Shown: in pieces, positions 12,801 through 27,800 of the stretch
How positions within the stretch are numbered: position 1 is the first letter of the stretch
Layout of the letters: the number at the start of each line of letters is the position of its first letter
Assembly (NCBI GenBank): GCA_963169105.1
Contig: OY720636.1
Location: 136,515,747-136,579,746 of the forward strand
DNA length: 64,000 bases
Source: Ceriagrion tenellum
Taxonomy: Eukaryota > Arthropoda > Insecta > Odonata > Coenagrionidae
Direction of reading: 5' to 3'
Notes under the pieces: model-generated
Database searches by the model: none
The model's input: only the letters and a program-made list of their open reading frames with translations
What the model was told of the DNA's origin: nothing
Program-made: the position numbers and the translations under genes

Positions 12801-15800
12801 CCTTCAATGTAACCATATTTATTTTTAAAAATATTTGGCCAAGTAAAGGCAAACTGAATCAATGGAATTCATTGTGAAATATCCAGTGAATTTACTAACA
12901 TATTAAGAAATCAGTAGACTGAAAAAACCTTATTAATATTGGATGCTATTAGTCAGTAAGGCTATTGTCAATTTGATACAATTCAGGATACATATTCATA
13001 AATCCCATTGTAAAATATTAATATTTTCAAACACATTTTCAAAGTGCAAAATTCTACAGAGGATAAATCATATGCCCTGACCAAGAGTCGAACTAGGATC
13101 CTTCTACATCATGCCTTGTGCATTAACCAGTTAAACTAATCAGTTAAACTCAAGGGAGCTGCCAGACTAGTTTATTGCAGGAGATACCCTAAAACCTAGC
13201 CGAGGGAAATTTTGGCATTCCCTAGCAGTGCAGTGAGGGAAAGTAACGGTAACGTGTATTTTTGTGCCAGTGAATACCTTCACCAAGCTGCTCATCATTT
13301 CGTTAAAATAGTGCTAGTAGAAACTCATTGGTCATCACTGTGGGCAGTCGTGTTCAAAGAGTTTCTATTATGACATCCTTGAGAGAGGTATTTACAATTG
13401 CTGTGAAATGCTCATTTTTTGGGATTACATTATTTTGTCCTGTATTTTTTAAAATATAACTGGAATGTCTTTTTTTGCAGCTAACATAAGTTATCTTTTG
13501 TTTACCAAATTTTCTATCGCTGTATAAAAATATGCCAATCTGAGATAAATAATCTTTTCACTTTTATAGATGGCTTCAAAAAGAAAGTTGCAGGAGGATG
13601 AAATTGAGGCAGAATTATGCGCTGATATTGATTTGGATGCACATGAAGCCAGTGATGAAAGAGGAAGAGGAGCGTTTGGAGGAAGATATCGAAGAGTAGG
13701 TTCCACATTCAACCACTTGGGTGCCAGGGTAGAGTCATGCAGACATGCAACATGTCTGCATGTTTTTACTGTTAGTCCTAGCAGAATGAGAAAGAGTGAA
13801 ACACCAGGCATAAGTAAAGATTTATCTCCTTTGGCATTTTTCATGCTCTTCTTTGTCAATGTGATCCAAATCCTAATGGAGGAGAGACACGTATTACAAC
13901 CAATATCTTCTCACCATTAATGAAGGGCCTTCGGCTCAACCTGAAGTTACTCTGCCGGAAATTGTTTTGTTTTTAGCCATTTTATTGCAAATGGGTCATT
14001 GTGTATGAGACTCACAAAAAGATTACTGGTCAACCCTCGAGCAGTGTCATACCCCTTTTTTCAAGAGTATGATTATTAGATGCAACCAGTTTTTCCAGAT
14101 TCTGAGATTCCTTCACTTTACTAACAATAGTAATGAACTGGACAGAAAGGACGAAATTTACGATAGACTATGGAAAATAAGATGCATTTTTGACTTCCTA
14201 AATGATGGGTAGACAAGGTACTATAGTCCTTCAGAACACTTGTCAGACGGAGAAATAACCATACTTTTTAAGGGAAGAGTAATTTTATAGCAATAGATTC
14301 CTAAAAAGCACTAGTGTTTTGGCATAAAACTTTATAAATTGTGTGATATACATAGTTATATGTGTGATATGAAAGTATATTTGGGTGAGGACAGACAGCC
14401 ACAAAAGACATGATAATGACTCATTCAACTGTTAAAGAACTGACAAGGAGAGTGAGAGGAAAAGGTCACAACTTATTTATGGACAACTTTTCCTTCTCGC
14501 CAGCTGTTTGACGATTTGAAAAGCGAGGAGATTTACTGTTGTTGCACAGTTACACCTAATAGGAAAGGAATGCCACCTGTCATGCCATCAATCATAAAAA
14601 TTTGAAGATGAAGCGGGATGACATGCACAGTTGGACGAGGGATGACATGACCACGCTGGTGTGGAAGGATAAGCGGGACATGCACATGTTAACCAACATG
14701 CACAATCCTCCTGGAGATGGAAACTGGCGTGATGAACATGGTATAACAAAAAAAAACAAATAATCATTCCATCAGCCGTCACACCTGGAAATGGTCAAAA
14801 AAACCTTTCTTTCATCTGCTGGATCTAACAATCCTAGATAGTTGGATCCTCATGAAGTCCTGCGGTGGTAAAAATTTCTCATAGAGACTTTTGCCTGGGC
14901 CTTTACAGAAACATGGGGGAGGAGGGTCCAAATGCTTTACTGGACCACACCGCTCAAAGAGGCAGATGGTATTTCCATAGTGTTAGCCTTGTGAGGCTGG
15001 AAGCTAAGGAAAAAAAACATTGGCCCACGAAAGGAAACTCTTTGCAATGTTGAATGTGTTCTTCAAGGGGTAAAAACTGGCGCACAAAATTTAGAAGCTG
15101 AAAGTTTGACGTCGGACTGTGTGTTATTTCCTGTTTTGAAGAATACCACACAAAAATGCCCTTTTAATTATAATTGTAATATATATGATATCCTTAAACC
15201 ACATATAGAAAATAATGTATTAATTATTAACAACTTTCTTGTTAATGAAATTATGCTTGCAATTTTTCTTACTTTCTGGCAATTTTTGTGCACATTACTT
15301 TTTAAATAAAATACTTTTAATTTCAATAAATTCTGTCAGGTCAATCTCAAGTTATGGCCATAAAGTATACTACTGCATAATCTCTTTGAATCATGAAAAT
15401 TAACTCCGGCCAGGAGCGCCCGCAGCAGGGATTGAAATCCATACAATAAAGATTAATACTAACACCATTACGACCTCCATACTTTTTATTTTAACCATAC
15501 CATATTTGAACACTTTTTCACCATAGGGATCTTCCCCTAACCCAAATAGTTTCCGAAGATACTATGACTATTCACATTTTCTCATTCAAAGCTAACATAT
15601 GTTGGTGGTTTCAGGCAGAACTTTATGGAATTTGTTAACATAATGATGATAACTTATACATTTGTTTTTCCACATGTTTTTACATGTTACGACGAGGTTT
15701 CCCTCATCCCCACCCCCATAAGGCTGGGTGTAAAAATAGAGATGTTTGTGAGTAGAATCTCAACCTGAAGATGACGTTGAACGTAGAAACCGAGGTTGTT

Positions 15801-18800
15801 ACAAATTAAAACATGTGGAGAAACAAAGTTATAGGTTATCATCATTACAGTAACTTATGTTAATAGAGTCATCTTACTTTGGAGGCTTCTCCACAGTTCG
15901 GTAAGTCTTGAATGCAGTCAATTCACTCTGAATTCCTTCTAATGAGTTAGGAAAATTATGATCGGATAGTTGCTTTGTCGTCCGAATTATCCATTCTAAC
16001 AAATTTGTAGTCAGCATGCTATAGCGCTTCTTCATTGCATCTGCTTCCATCATTTGCCCCACAATCTAAAAATTAATAATAACTTCACATTAGACCCTGA
16101 TAATGAATACTAGCATTAAATACAATTGCAATATTCTCATATTCTCACAATGGAGCTAATTGCTATGCCATAACAACCTGCTTCAAAGTTATGAATTTCA
16201 GCTTTATTATTATTTGTAGAAGAGGCATTCATCAATCAACCTCAGTAAAATTATCATACTGATATGATGAATCTTCAAGAATGTTACAATTATCTTTTCA
16301 CTTTAGCATTAAAAATTGTACACATAATACTATAGTTTAGACTTAAAATGGTGAAATGCCACTTTTTATACCACCAAATTCTCAAATATTTTTTGAGGTG
16401 ATAATTCTCAACCAAAATGAAAAATTTTACTCGAATACCACACTAATCTTATTTCATGAAAAACAAAAACTTGTCTCAAATCAAATTATATCCACAATGA
16501 GTTACTAAAAAGGTAATGAAAAGAGTGAAGAAACAATTTCATAAAATAGGTAGTCCCTCATCAACATTCAGAAAGATTATAAAAATTAGTTGATATGATT
16601 TGCACTTACATTGGCAATTCTTCTACCACTTTTCATTTCATTTTTCATTCTAGCGAAGGTATGGTAATAAGAAGCCACGTAAGTAATAATAGATTTTTCA
16701 TCAGGGCGGTTGGTATCCACATCTGCAGAAAAATGGCAATGGACAAGTTTTAGAAAAATACAGTCATCAGGTTACATAGTACATATTTTTAGCCAAAGCA
16801 TCTTTCAACCTTCTAAAAATCAGATCAACCTTCAGTTGATAAGATAAATCAATGACTGACATGCTCAAGAATTAACTATCTCTGGTGATGTTCAATTGTG
16901 CGACCACTAGCCAGTGGATTCGCTGAAGGTACTGCATAGCTAGTTCCGCAGTTCTTTGATTATTCAATGTCACAAAAGTAGGCACAGACTCTACTATATA
17001 GACATTTTGAATTAAACTAAATGATTTATACATTTTATTAGCATAATAAAATCATATTAAGTCAAACATATTGCATAATAATTGAGCACTAACCAAGATT
17101 ATACCTGCACTACTAAGGCAAACCTTTAAAAATTTCCGTAGACGGTCATCCCAATTCATCCGTCAACTTTTTTAAGAGGGATTAAAAGCTTTCACCTGAT
17201 TTATCTTTTTGAACAAGTTACATTATTACCTTCAGCATCAAGGAGCTTTGGAATCCCAAGATCCTCTTGAGCAATATCAAAAGCCCTATTGAGGTTTTCC
17301 ATGTGCCTGGATGGTACAAGGGACTGGTAGTCGATGAGATCAGGCCGATGTGCATGAATAAGAGCATTGAATCCCAAACCACTCCGCCAAGAACCTGTTC
17401 AGGAAGAAATTATTACTACAAGTGGCCATAATAGACCTCAGGTTGGAGGTTTTTATGTCAGTCAAGCACTTGCAAGGAATAGATAATTATATTTTTGATT
17501 GGACAGGGAAAATAGAGTACATAATTAAACATTTGAAAGAAGTAGTTAAGTATACCTGTGAAGTCTTGTATGTTGACTCCATTGTACCCGCTAGTTTTTC
17601 TTTGACACCAAAGTAATAAAGCATCTTTCGCTGATTTCTTTTCACTACTTTCATTCTCTTCATCCTTAAAAAAAAAGGCAATTATAAATCAAGAGAACTA
17701 TAAAAACTATGGTCTAACTTACTACACTATGTTTAAAAAATGAACCAGTTTCCATTCAAAATGGATTATTGTAAATATCTATGATGATTAAGTAGGATTA
17801 TTCAGAGGTTAAACTTTCATTAAAAAATTCATATGAAATGTCTAATGTATGCCATCTAAAAATATAATACTATATAAAATAATATTCCAGAATCCAAATT
17901 TACTCATTATTAGAATACATACCACATCTATTTCAATTTCTTGGATCTGGAACCTAAGGATTATGGTCCATATTAAACCTAAAATCAGTCTTGGATTACC
18001 ATCTACAATATCTTCTGCCCCTATACTTTCCAAACGAACCTGAAAATAAATATATCAATGCTTATAATGGAACTATATGATTGATCTTTCATGCAGCTTT
18101 AGACTATAAATAACTATTAGAAAATCATATGTTATGCAACTGGTTAATGTAGTAAACCCCATTATAGAGAAAATATTAAACATGATAGTTGTGCTCGTTT
18201 CTGAATCTACTTTAAACTGAGGAAATATTCTCTAAGCAAAATATCCTAAATGTGAAATGTTCACTGAGCAAATCATAACCATGGCTGCTCCAATCAGAAT
18301 CAATGATTTCACTTTCCCCAATGACTCGTCATTAAATTCTAGAGGGCATTTTTCTCAATGTTTCATTAAATATGGGATCAGAGATCTTATGCCCATATGA
18401 GTATATTCACCATTTAACCTGATCAGAAATCAAGCATTTACTCCAGAGAGTGGATTTCCTCCGTAAATTTTTGTTTTTTTTTTAATTCGTGTAATGCCTA
18501 ATACTGATATCTCTCAGATTAGTAATAGTAATACCAATATCTCTCAGATTAATAATCATTAAAAAACTAGCATAAAAAGCCTCACAAGTAATTAACTGTA
18601 TCACTAAGGGGGCAATATACCACAGCAAAAAAATGCTTCCAGAGACATATCTGTGCTTTTACTTTACCATTCTCCTAAGGGGCCATTCAATTATTAGGTA
18701 AGATGTTTTTGGGGGTAAGGTGGTTTTTTCCTTCAATATTATAAGAAAGATGACTGTAGCACTATCTGTGGCCTGAATTTAAAATTCCATGGATACATAT

Positions 18801-21800
18801 ATAGCCCCATTACAACTTAATTCAATAAATAACCACAGCCCTGGATTAAGGGGTGGCTCTGGCCTTGGGTCTCTGTTCATCATGGTGCCTCATATACCCT
18901 AGAGTATGTGGGGGGGTCCTTTTTATTCAGTTGTTGATGCCAAATACCGAATAATCAAGCAACATCTTCAGCAAGTCTATCAATTGAGTTAGAGCTCATG
19001 AGAAAATCGAATTTAGATGAATTAACTAAAGATTTTCACAGAAATTTTTTTTAAAATAACTAATTTTGTTTGTTTTCCCAAGCTATTGATTATGTTAATA
19101 CAGTAATATTTGCATGAAAACAAATAGGAAAGCGTTCAATCATTTAATGCTGTATACATTGGATATAAGTGCATTGTAAACCGAGGCTACCAAGTTCATT
19201 GGTAGCCCCTGCACTCAACAACCTTTATTAAGGCCCACAACAGCCAGGGAAATTATTACCTCTGAGAAGACTGAATTAGAGTCTTTAGAATCAGATATTA
19301 AATACTATATTTTTTACCAAAAATAATTTTTTCAACAAATCCTGTTTCAAAAACAGATGCAGAATTATATAAAAACAGTCGAACCCCACTACAATTGAGC
19401 TTCGGCCACATTCTGTGAAGGGCTCATTAGATTGGAAAAGTCACAAAGTCACTGTTGTGAGGAACGACCGACACACATTTTTGTGATTCTTCATAGAGTG
19501 GGCACATTATGAAGTTTGTACCAATGGGATTCTTTCACTTTATTCGTGTCATGCAGTTCAGTGAAATCTTATTTGCATGGGTGAACAACAAATGAATAGT
19601 GGGATACAGTTTCATGGTGCTCATAATTTCCTTTTGTAAAGGTCTTGGAATCAGCTGATCAGCTCAATATAAGTACATGAATTAATCTCAGTCTCAAGAA
19701 ACATAATAACCACATTCAGAAAAATATAGCATACATTTTACAGGCAAACCTTACCTTCGTATGAAGAAATGCCAAACTTTTATTAACATTTTCAATTTTA
19801 TGAACACGCATATGACCCGTATTTGGCTTCCCGAGTTTTTCTCCAGAGATTATTTCCAGGAGCTTCAGCAACTTTCGCCCATCAGCTAGATCTTCAAATA
19901 GATCCTCCACTTCCATCCGGGCCTGAAAAGAAACAAATGTTCATTATTATTCACCATTTTCAAGGATAGTGAATGCATATTAAAGATATATGCGATAAAC
20001 TATATCCATTTGTAGCAAACTAAAAGCATTTTTAAGGAATAATGAACCCAGGTGACATGCAATTAACAGTAGCATTATATAAATGGTGTGAAAAGCTTGA
20101 TATTATTGATGTAAAGATGTGGTAGCATTAAAAAATCAAGGCCTTACAGTAGACCCTCACTTCACGATATTAATCCGTTCCGGAGGACCGATCATAAAGC
20201 GAATTCCATCGTATGTTGAATCGGCATTATTTCCGGACGAGGAATCGGTTTGAAGAGCATCAGTGCCAATCCATTCAGTGTACACGACAGAGCCAATGCA
20301 TACAAAATATCCTGGATTAAAATTATTTAAAATATTATTAAACCAATATTTAAAACACTATCGATATTTAAAACAATATCGGAGAAATTGGAAATTTTAA
20401 AAAGCGCGTGCAAAATCAGCTCAGATCGTAAGTCGAATCCATCGTAAGTCGAACCCAACGCAAAGCGGGGGTCTACTGTATTTGCAAAGTTACTTCTGCA
20501 TGTGCATGAGGAGAACCATAAGAATTTTTGGTGCCGGCACAAACTTCCAACCTTGTTTCACCAACACTGCCATAAGGCTGAAACAACAATGTACCGGCAA
20601 TGTTATTTAATGCTCAGTCAAGGTTGTTTCCCATAAGATTCCTCCTGCTCACACATGCAAAAGGTAGACCAATAATAGAATAAGCAGAAGAAATTCAGGA
20701 CTTGAGTAGAAGTGTGCATTGCAGTTTTTTATGGAGTTCAATGCTTTCTTCTTTGAGGGAAGAATATTTTTAAAATTTTACAGAAATTTAAAAGTGTCAA
20801 TGCAATAATAGCAATATTTTATACACACCCATCCATTCCATCACACCATTCCCTATAGTAATAGGCTAAGACAAAAAATTTATTTACTGCTGTTGCCCCA
20901 TAAAACTGGCTCCCTTCAATAATTTTCTCCATAATGCTCAATCCATACAAACCCCATTCACTTCTCTTATGCTCACCTCATGCACTCTCTCCTGTTTCTA
21001 AGACTCCAAATTTTCTTCTTCTTTAGAGACTATTCAACCACATTCACCCAAGACTTTCACAGTCTACCTCTTCCTCTCACACCATTCACATTATTGTCAT
21101 ATACATGTCTTATTATTCGACACTGACATTCTCTCCGCAAGGTTAAGCCAAAGAAGCATCTCCTTCCATAGATGTCCAATGCTATGGAGTATCCCAACCC
21201 ACATTTTCCAATCACCCACTCATTACAAACCATATTTACCAGACTTACTCCGCAAACACTTCTAAGGAACCCCATTTCCTAATGAATTTAGCTTACTCTT
21301 ATTTATCCAGACATACCCATCTTTCGCAGGCATATAATGAATTTGGGAGGCGATCACATTTGTAAACCGCAATTTTTGCAAATAGGCAAATAAATACTGA
21401 TTCCTTGATATGCTCCACAAACTATTTTTGACTTTCCAACCAGTAATCACACACCTCCTAATCTCTTCAAGTACCCCACTCTTTCATAAACATTACGCCG
21501 AGATACACGAAGTAGTCTCCTTGTTTAGTTACTTCACCATTTACCATCATTACCCAACCACTCTTATCCCTCTACCTATAAAAAACTACTACTTTTGTCT
21601 TTGATGCATTTATCCCCAGATCCATTCCCTTAGTCACTTCATGAAAGTTATCCAGGAGCAGCTATCATTCCAGTTGGTTCTAAGAACAGCAGCCCTTGAT
21701 TTTACTTTCATCTCACGAATTCTCACCACTTTGGTTCTTGATTGCATCCATTCCTCCACCTTTCACCTCATTTTTCCTTTTAAACCCACTTCCAAAGTAG

Positions 21801-24800
21801 TTTTTCATTTCCCTCAAAATCACTGCACTGCACAAAATCACTCTCTTTCACTGCAACTTTCCATTCCTCCTTTTTCTCTTCATAATGATCACATGCTTTC
21901 TTTCACTCTTCCTCAGATTGGGCTGCAATTAAATTCTTTATTTCTTTAACAGCAATTTTCACTTCTTCACTCTGCCATTCATTTTCTCATTTGTATTCAT
22001 TCATTTCTCCACTTTGCATTTCATTTTCCAACCATTCCTTTCCTACATACACTGTCTGCACATTCTACAATCATTCCTTTTAAACTCAACCATGCACCAT
22101 TAACACTCCCTTGACTGATAAATTTGTCCTATTCTCTCTGTTTCAAACATAGAATACCCTAAGCATCCATACCATATCGTCAGTCTTACAACCTCTCCAC
22201 TTCTATTCTACTAGCTTATGTGCAAATCTCTTCCCTGAAACCCACTTCCTACCTAGATCTATTTTAAATCCACCAAATACTGGTCTGTGATATTTGCTAC
22301 CCCTCATTACCCTAGTACCAATTACTAATTCTCTCTATAAATCTCATCATACACAACAAAATAAATCATGATCCCATAATCACCCCAGTACCAAGTATGC
22401 ACAAGGATTTTCTAATTTTTAAGCCATATAAACCAAACAAAAAAATCCATTATCCAAGAACACACTTTAAGTTTTTACCATAACCACTCACTCGAGGATC
22501 ATCAATCAGCCCAACCACTCTATAAGATGTATGCCATCTTACAGCAATCCAGCTATTCATGTTGCCAAGAACAATTATTCCCTCACTAGGGTCACATTCA
22601 TTCCATGCCTCTCTCAATTTTCCCAAAACACACCTTTCACATAGTCACTTACTTCATTACAAGCCCAGCAATCTAGGGGATACAAATTCATATGGCCCAA
22701 CTAGTACTCAAACTTTCTCATTGAGGATCATGCCTACACCTTAACTCCCACGAAACTCTTGACCACGATGCTAGCCCACCATAATCAGTCGTAGCCACGT
22801 CCTGCCCCTTGCACTTGGTTTTCACAAACACAAAACTTCTACCTGTTTCATTTTCATTTCATTTGTCAAATCATCCTCTTTCCATGCATACCTACATTCC
22901 AAGTGCCAGCTGTCCAGTTTGTTTGGCCAAGTCCATCTCTAAATTTATGGATCAACCTTATACAGCTTCCACTGCCAATCGTGGCTTTGGCCACTTGAGG
23001 CTATCCTTTGACTGTAAAGGCCACTTTACATGGTATAACTTATTGCACAAACGGGTAAATTTGCACTTTACGGGCCCCCTTAAGATATCTCTTATTCCCG
23101 GTTTCTACCACAACACACACCAGTACTTTATACATCAGTTTCAAGCTGAAGGAACCGCATTTAATTTTACATAACGTAATTCAACAGATTTTCGATAATT
23201 TTTGGGAAATTTAGGGGCCCGTAAAGCGCAAATTTACCGCACAAACGAATGTATTGTACATTTTACAAGACGATTAATGGAATTAGAGCAGGTTCTATCT
23301 CCTGTTCAGTGATTCAGACAGTCATACAATTTGCTGCTTTACAGGGTACAGTTTTCCTAATGAAAGAGTTCATACATCCATTTGTACAATAAAATGTACC
23401 GTGTAAAGCGGCCTAAAACAGTAATTTTGGATAGAGGACGCAAGGTACAACCAGCAGTTACCGGTTTATTTTAATGCATTTTCTCCAGTATGCCACAAGA
23501 GAAACCAAAAGCTTTCACTCTTCTACTCGAGCTTGGACTGCTAGGACCCCTTCTCAAAGGACTAACTTGAGATGCCGGCGTACTGTTGCCCAAGATCTAT
23601 CACAAGGAGATATGTGTGGTGTAAAGACACACACGGACGCTCTTGAATTTTACAGCTATTTCAAAACATTTATATTACTTATGAAATAAAGGCACGAGTT
23701 GGTCTCCGAGTGGATAATTTGGATACAGAGTTGCCTTACTAACGTCCTTACTCGCGACGGAAGAGTTGTGATACAAAGTTTCTAAAACTTGTGATATCCA
23801 CGTCGCATTACCCGCCCATCGACCGCATAGCAAAAGATTTGGTCGCTGACCACTACTACTTTCACTAATCAACTCCTATTATAGAATTGAAAGGTGCAAT
23901 TTCATACAATGAATATTTCGTATGACAAGACATATCAATCGTATTTTAAGGCTTTTCTTTGTACAATTGCAGTATATATTCGTAGTTTTCGTAACCTGTA
24001 TTTCACAAGGAAATGCGTGGACATTTAAATTTAAGCATTCTTTAATCAAACAGCCAGTTTCAACAATGGAAGTTAAAAAAATTTTCATTCACTAGTCTAG
24101 GTGTCATAAATAGAGATATTTGAGATATTATTCGTAACTCGAAGATATGTTTAGTTCAATGGAGACAGGAAGAATGGCAACGGCAAGAAAAATATTTCAA
24201 AGGAAAAGGAAGCGACTCCATGGACCGACGAACAAAGATATGGGGAAGATATGCTAGCGAAGTGTTATATATTCCTGTGTATATAATCTTTGTTATATAT
24301 AGAGTGTGGCATTATGTGCATAAGAAACTTGGACAATTAAGACAGAAGACGAAAAAATACTAGATGCCCGAGAGACAAGGGTACGGAAGATGGAAAAAGT
24401 GAGCTGGAAAGATAAATTCAGAAATGAGGAAGTATTGAGGAGAAGAGGCGAGAAAATGACTGATGGAAACGATTAGAAGATAAAAGAAGAACTAGATAGG
24501 GCAAGGCCTATAAAAGAGAGATTGTTTGCTAACGACAGGAATGGAGAACGGAAAGCGGAGAAGGGGAAAGAAAAGGAAGCAAATGTTGGTCAATATCAAA
24601 GTAGAAGGAAAATACGCGAAAATGATGCGATTGGCTGATATAAGAGAAGAGTGGAGGCGGAGTCCGGGAGGAAACCTGCCGATTATGGCAGAATGAATGA
24701 CATGGCAGAAATGGCAGAAAAAAACATGAATGAATGGATTAGTAACCCAAATACCGATATTGACATACTTTGAAAATTTTAGCGGGTAAAAGTTCACTTC

Positions 24801-27800
24801 CGTCACATCAACAGAAAAATCTTTAGTAAGAAACTCCCGTCACAGTATCTGAATGTAAGCCAAGTTGGAGCAGCTAATAGACGACATAAGCCATTAATTT
24901 ACAGCAACAATTAAGAATTAAGACTGGTAAGATGTTTAAATTTTATGAGAATTCTAATAGCAATACCGAGAGAGGCGTATCGAAAAACCGCTCACAAGGT
25001 AGGCGCATGAAGCTTCATGTTTTAGTGACGTAACGTGTAGTCAAACCTAAGACCTTGGCGTGCATGCAAGAAAGAGTCAGCTTTATGCATCAAGGATCAC
25101 TCATGGTATTTTAGATCCCTCGCGCACGTACGCCTTGATCACCAATTGGTGTCAACGCCCACCTCAGATCAGATGGTCCGGTCACGTTTCGGATCCAATC
25201 TGAACATTAGACCTACTATTTTATGTTCCATTTTCGATAACGTTCTCGGTATTTACATTCAGTACACTATTATTCGTGCATTGAGTATACGCGACAACAC
25301 GAAACGCTATACTAAAATAATAATACATTACCACGTCTTTGTGTAAGGGAGAATTAAGAGCCACTAATTCTTTTCTAACAATAAAATCATTAATTATACA
25401 GAAAAAATATCCCCGAACGGCTATATACCATGGCGGGGCCAACTAATTGGGAGGAGAAGACTTACAAAATGAAACAGTGACTAAGGGCCTTGTTTTGAGA
25501 AGTGAATGTGACTTCATTGGATTTTTCCATCCAATAATACTTCCACTTTCTCTTCTTATACAAAGGAATTACTAGCAATAATTACAAATGGCAAAAAAAT
25601 TAAGCAAGGCTTCACCTTTTCCCTTTCTCTAGGATGTAGACCTTGGGTTATCTTTAGTGAAATACATTACTGCAATAGATGTTCTCATTTAATTTTAGTT
25701 CAAGGTGAGAGTTATTTTCAAGATCCATTATAATGCTACAAGACCATCCCAAAATGCAAAGATAGACGGATGGTAGTGAGGGCAATGTTTTTTTCAGGTT
25801 AGAAAAATATTATAGCATTTTTAATAGCTTGTATTTTCACGCAGGAGAATCTTCATAAATCATCTACAATTCGCTCAATAATGGATTCTATGGTGATAAT
25901 CGCAGAAAGAAACTGATATGATATCGATGTATCAGAAACACAGGACATCTCGATACTAATGGATGCATAATTATATTAACTATTTCGATGGTGAAAAATG
26001 TGGAGCAAATAACCACCTGGTGTATATAACTTAACAGGCTCTTTATTTTCGACGCTCGATTACGAATGAAATTAGTTTTCCTCCGGCTCTAACGAAACTA
26101 AAGATTGTTTTCAATCTGGCCTTTTTAAATGGTCAGGCAACAGATAGGACGGTAAATGGATACGCACCAGATAAATAGAAACGAGACTTCGTAAGTGGAT
26201 AGCGAAGGCAAAAAGAAAAACAGCCACAGACGGTAAAATTATATTTTGAGAGGAATATTTTAATAGCCCCTTTCAAAATTAAACGGGCACGGATGACACG
26301 AGGAGTACCTACTTTTAACCTTCTTAGTGTCAACGTGCGGTGTGAGCGAAGATGACAAGTTTTCCCAAACGCGTCGAATCTATCCCCTTTTCCGTACCTC
26401 GGGTCATATTTTGATCCATTTTTATCGCATATTGATCCAATTTTTGAAAATGTATGCTCAAATATACAGAGCGTTTCTCAATAAAATACACATAGCAATT
26501 TTCGCACGGCGTTCAACAATTACACATGACACTCAAAGGATTCAGAGAAAAAACTTCCAGGAACTAAGGAGGGCTGGTCAGATCGTATAAGCGAAAGCGT
26601 TTGAATGCCTACAGCCTCTTCTCCAGGAGGAACTGAAGGGAGGAGGGCGACTGGAAAATGCAAAAAGAAAACAGCCACACGTACTGCTCCCCCCCATTCC
26701 CCTCCTCTCCCTCGGACCCCATCTCCCGCACCCCCAACCAGCTATACCCCCATCCTCTACCCCTCTCGACTTTCCGAGTCTTCGCCGGAGGAAAACATAA
26801 CAACCACCCCAAACGAGATGGCATTTTCCGGTTTTCGGAGAACTTCTTTCTCAAGGTCAGCGAAAAGGCATCCGCTTTAATTCCTTTAATAAGTTTTTCC
26901 CTCATTCCGTCTCTCCACCCATAACTCGACCCGCGACCAGGATGCTGGCAGAGAAAATTGCCTTTGCAGTGGCATTTCCTCCGTATTTTGGTCCAGCGGT
27001 ACTACACGCAGCGATTCTACGTCTTTGGTAAACTATGACAACAACATTTTGTGATTTGCAAAGAGCACAAGAAAACCGTGTTAAATACACATTTTACACA
27101 TGTAACCATACTTATTTTCAACAGAACGCTATTAATGATCGTGTTAAGGAAAAAGTAACGAAATCGAAAGTTTCGAAATATTTTTATCGATAAATATTAT
27201 TAGATGAACTATTTTGTTTCAAACCAATGATTAATAAATATATTTATTTGATTAATATCCACACCACAATCACCATATTTCAAATTCTCTTGACACATGC
27301 GTAGACTGGTCAATGGGCGATTGGGTTGAACTACTAGGGAAAAGGTTCACATGAGTAATGAATAACTTTGCCTCTCAGATAAAACATTATTGCCATTGGC
27401 TGACCATTACTGTGAGTAGTTTTCACGAGAGCTATGCATTTTGGCATGAACTTTTTTATTTTTCAGTACATGTTCATAAAGGTTATGGTCAGTGGAATAT
27501 TCAAGGCAAATACTACAACACGAAGCCGGGATTTATCAATTTTTTTCGTATCAGCCGCCTTCCTGTGAGATTACAATTGCATAGTCGCCTATTGATTAAT
27601 GAAGAATAAGGTAGACGTCCTCTTAGAGTAAAAAAAGTATTGTATAAAAGCTTTAAATACATATCAGAACATTCATAAAAATGAGACTTTAAAGCCCTGA
27701 GAAAAATGAGGCCTATTTCTTGAGTTTTTACAGATAACCTCAGTTAGGCTTCATCGTAGGCACAAGTTCCGTGCAGAAAATAAGTTATACTCTTTGATTA

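Noticed and set aside
15405..15475. tRNA-like block on the minus strand (box B-like ATTTCAATCCC)
   Set aside because: Box A is poor and no cloverleaf forms. Kept only as a remark beside the piggyBac relic.
18660..18760. GGGGCCATTCAATTATTAGG...GGGGG block resembling a common insect MITE end
   Set aside because: Only one end is visible, with no inverted partner or duplication.
19377..19450. CAGTCGAACCCC... as a second pogo-like element
   Set aside because: There is no matching inverted end within the following kilobase, so it is too weak to call.
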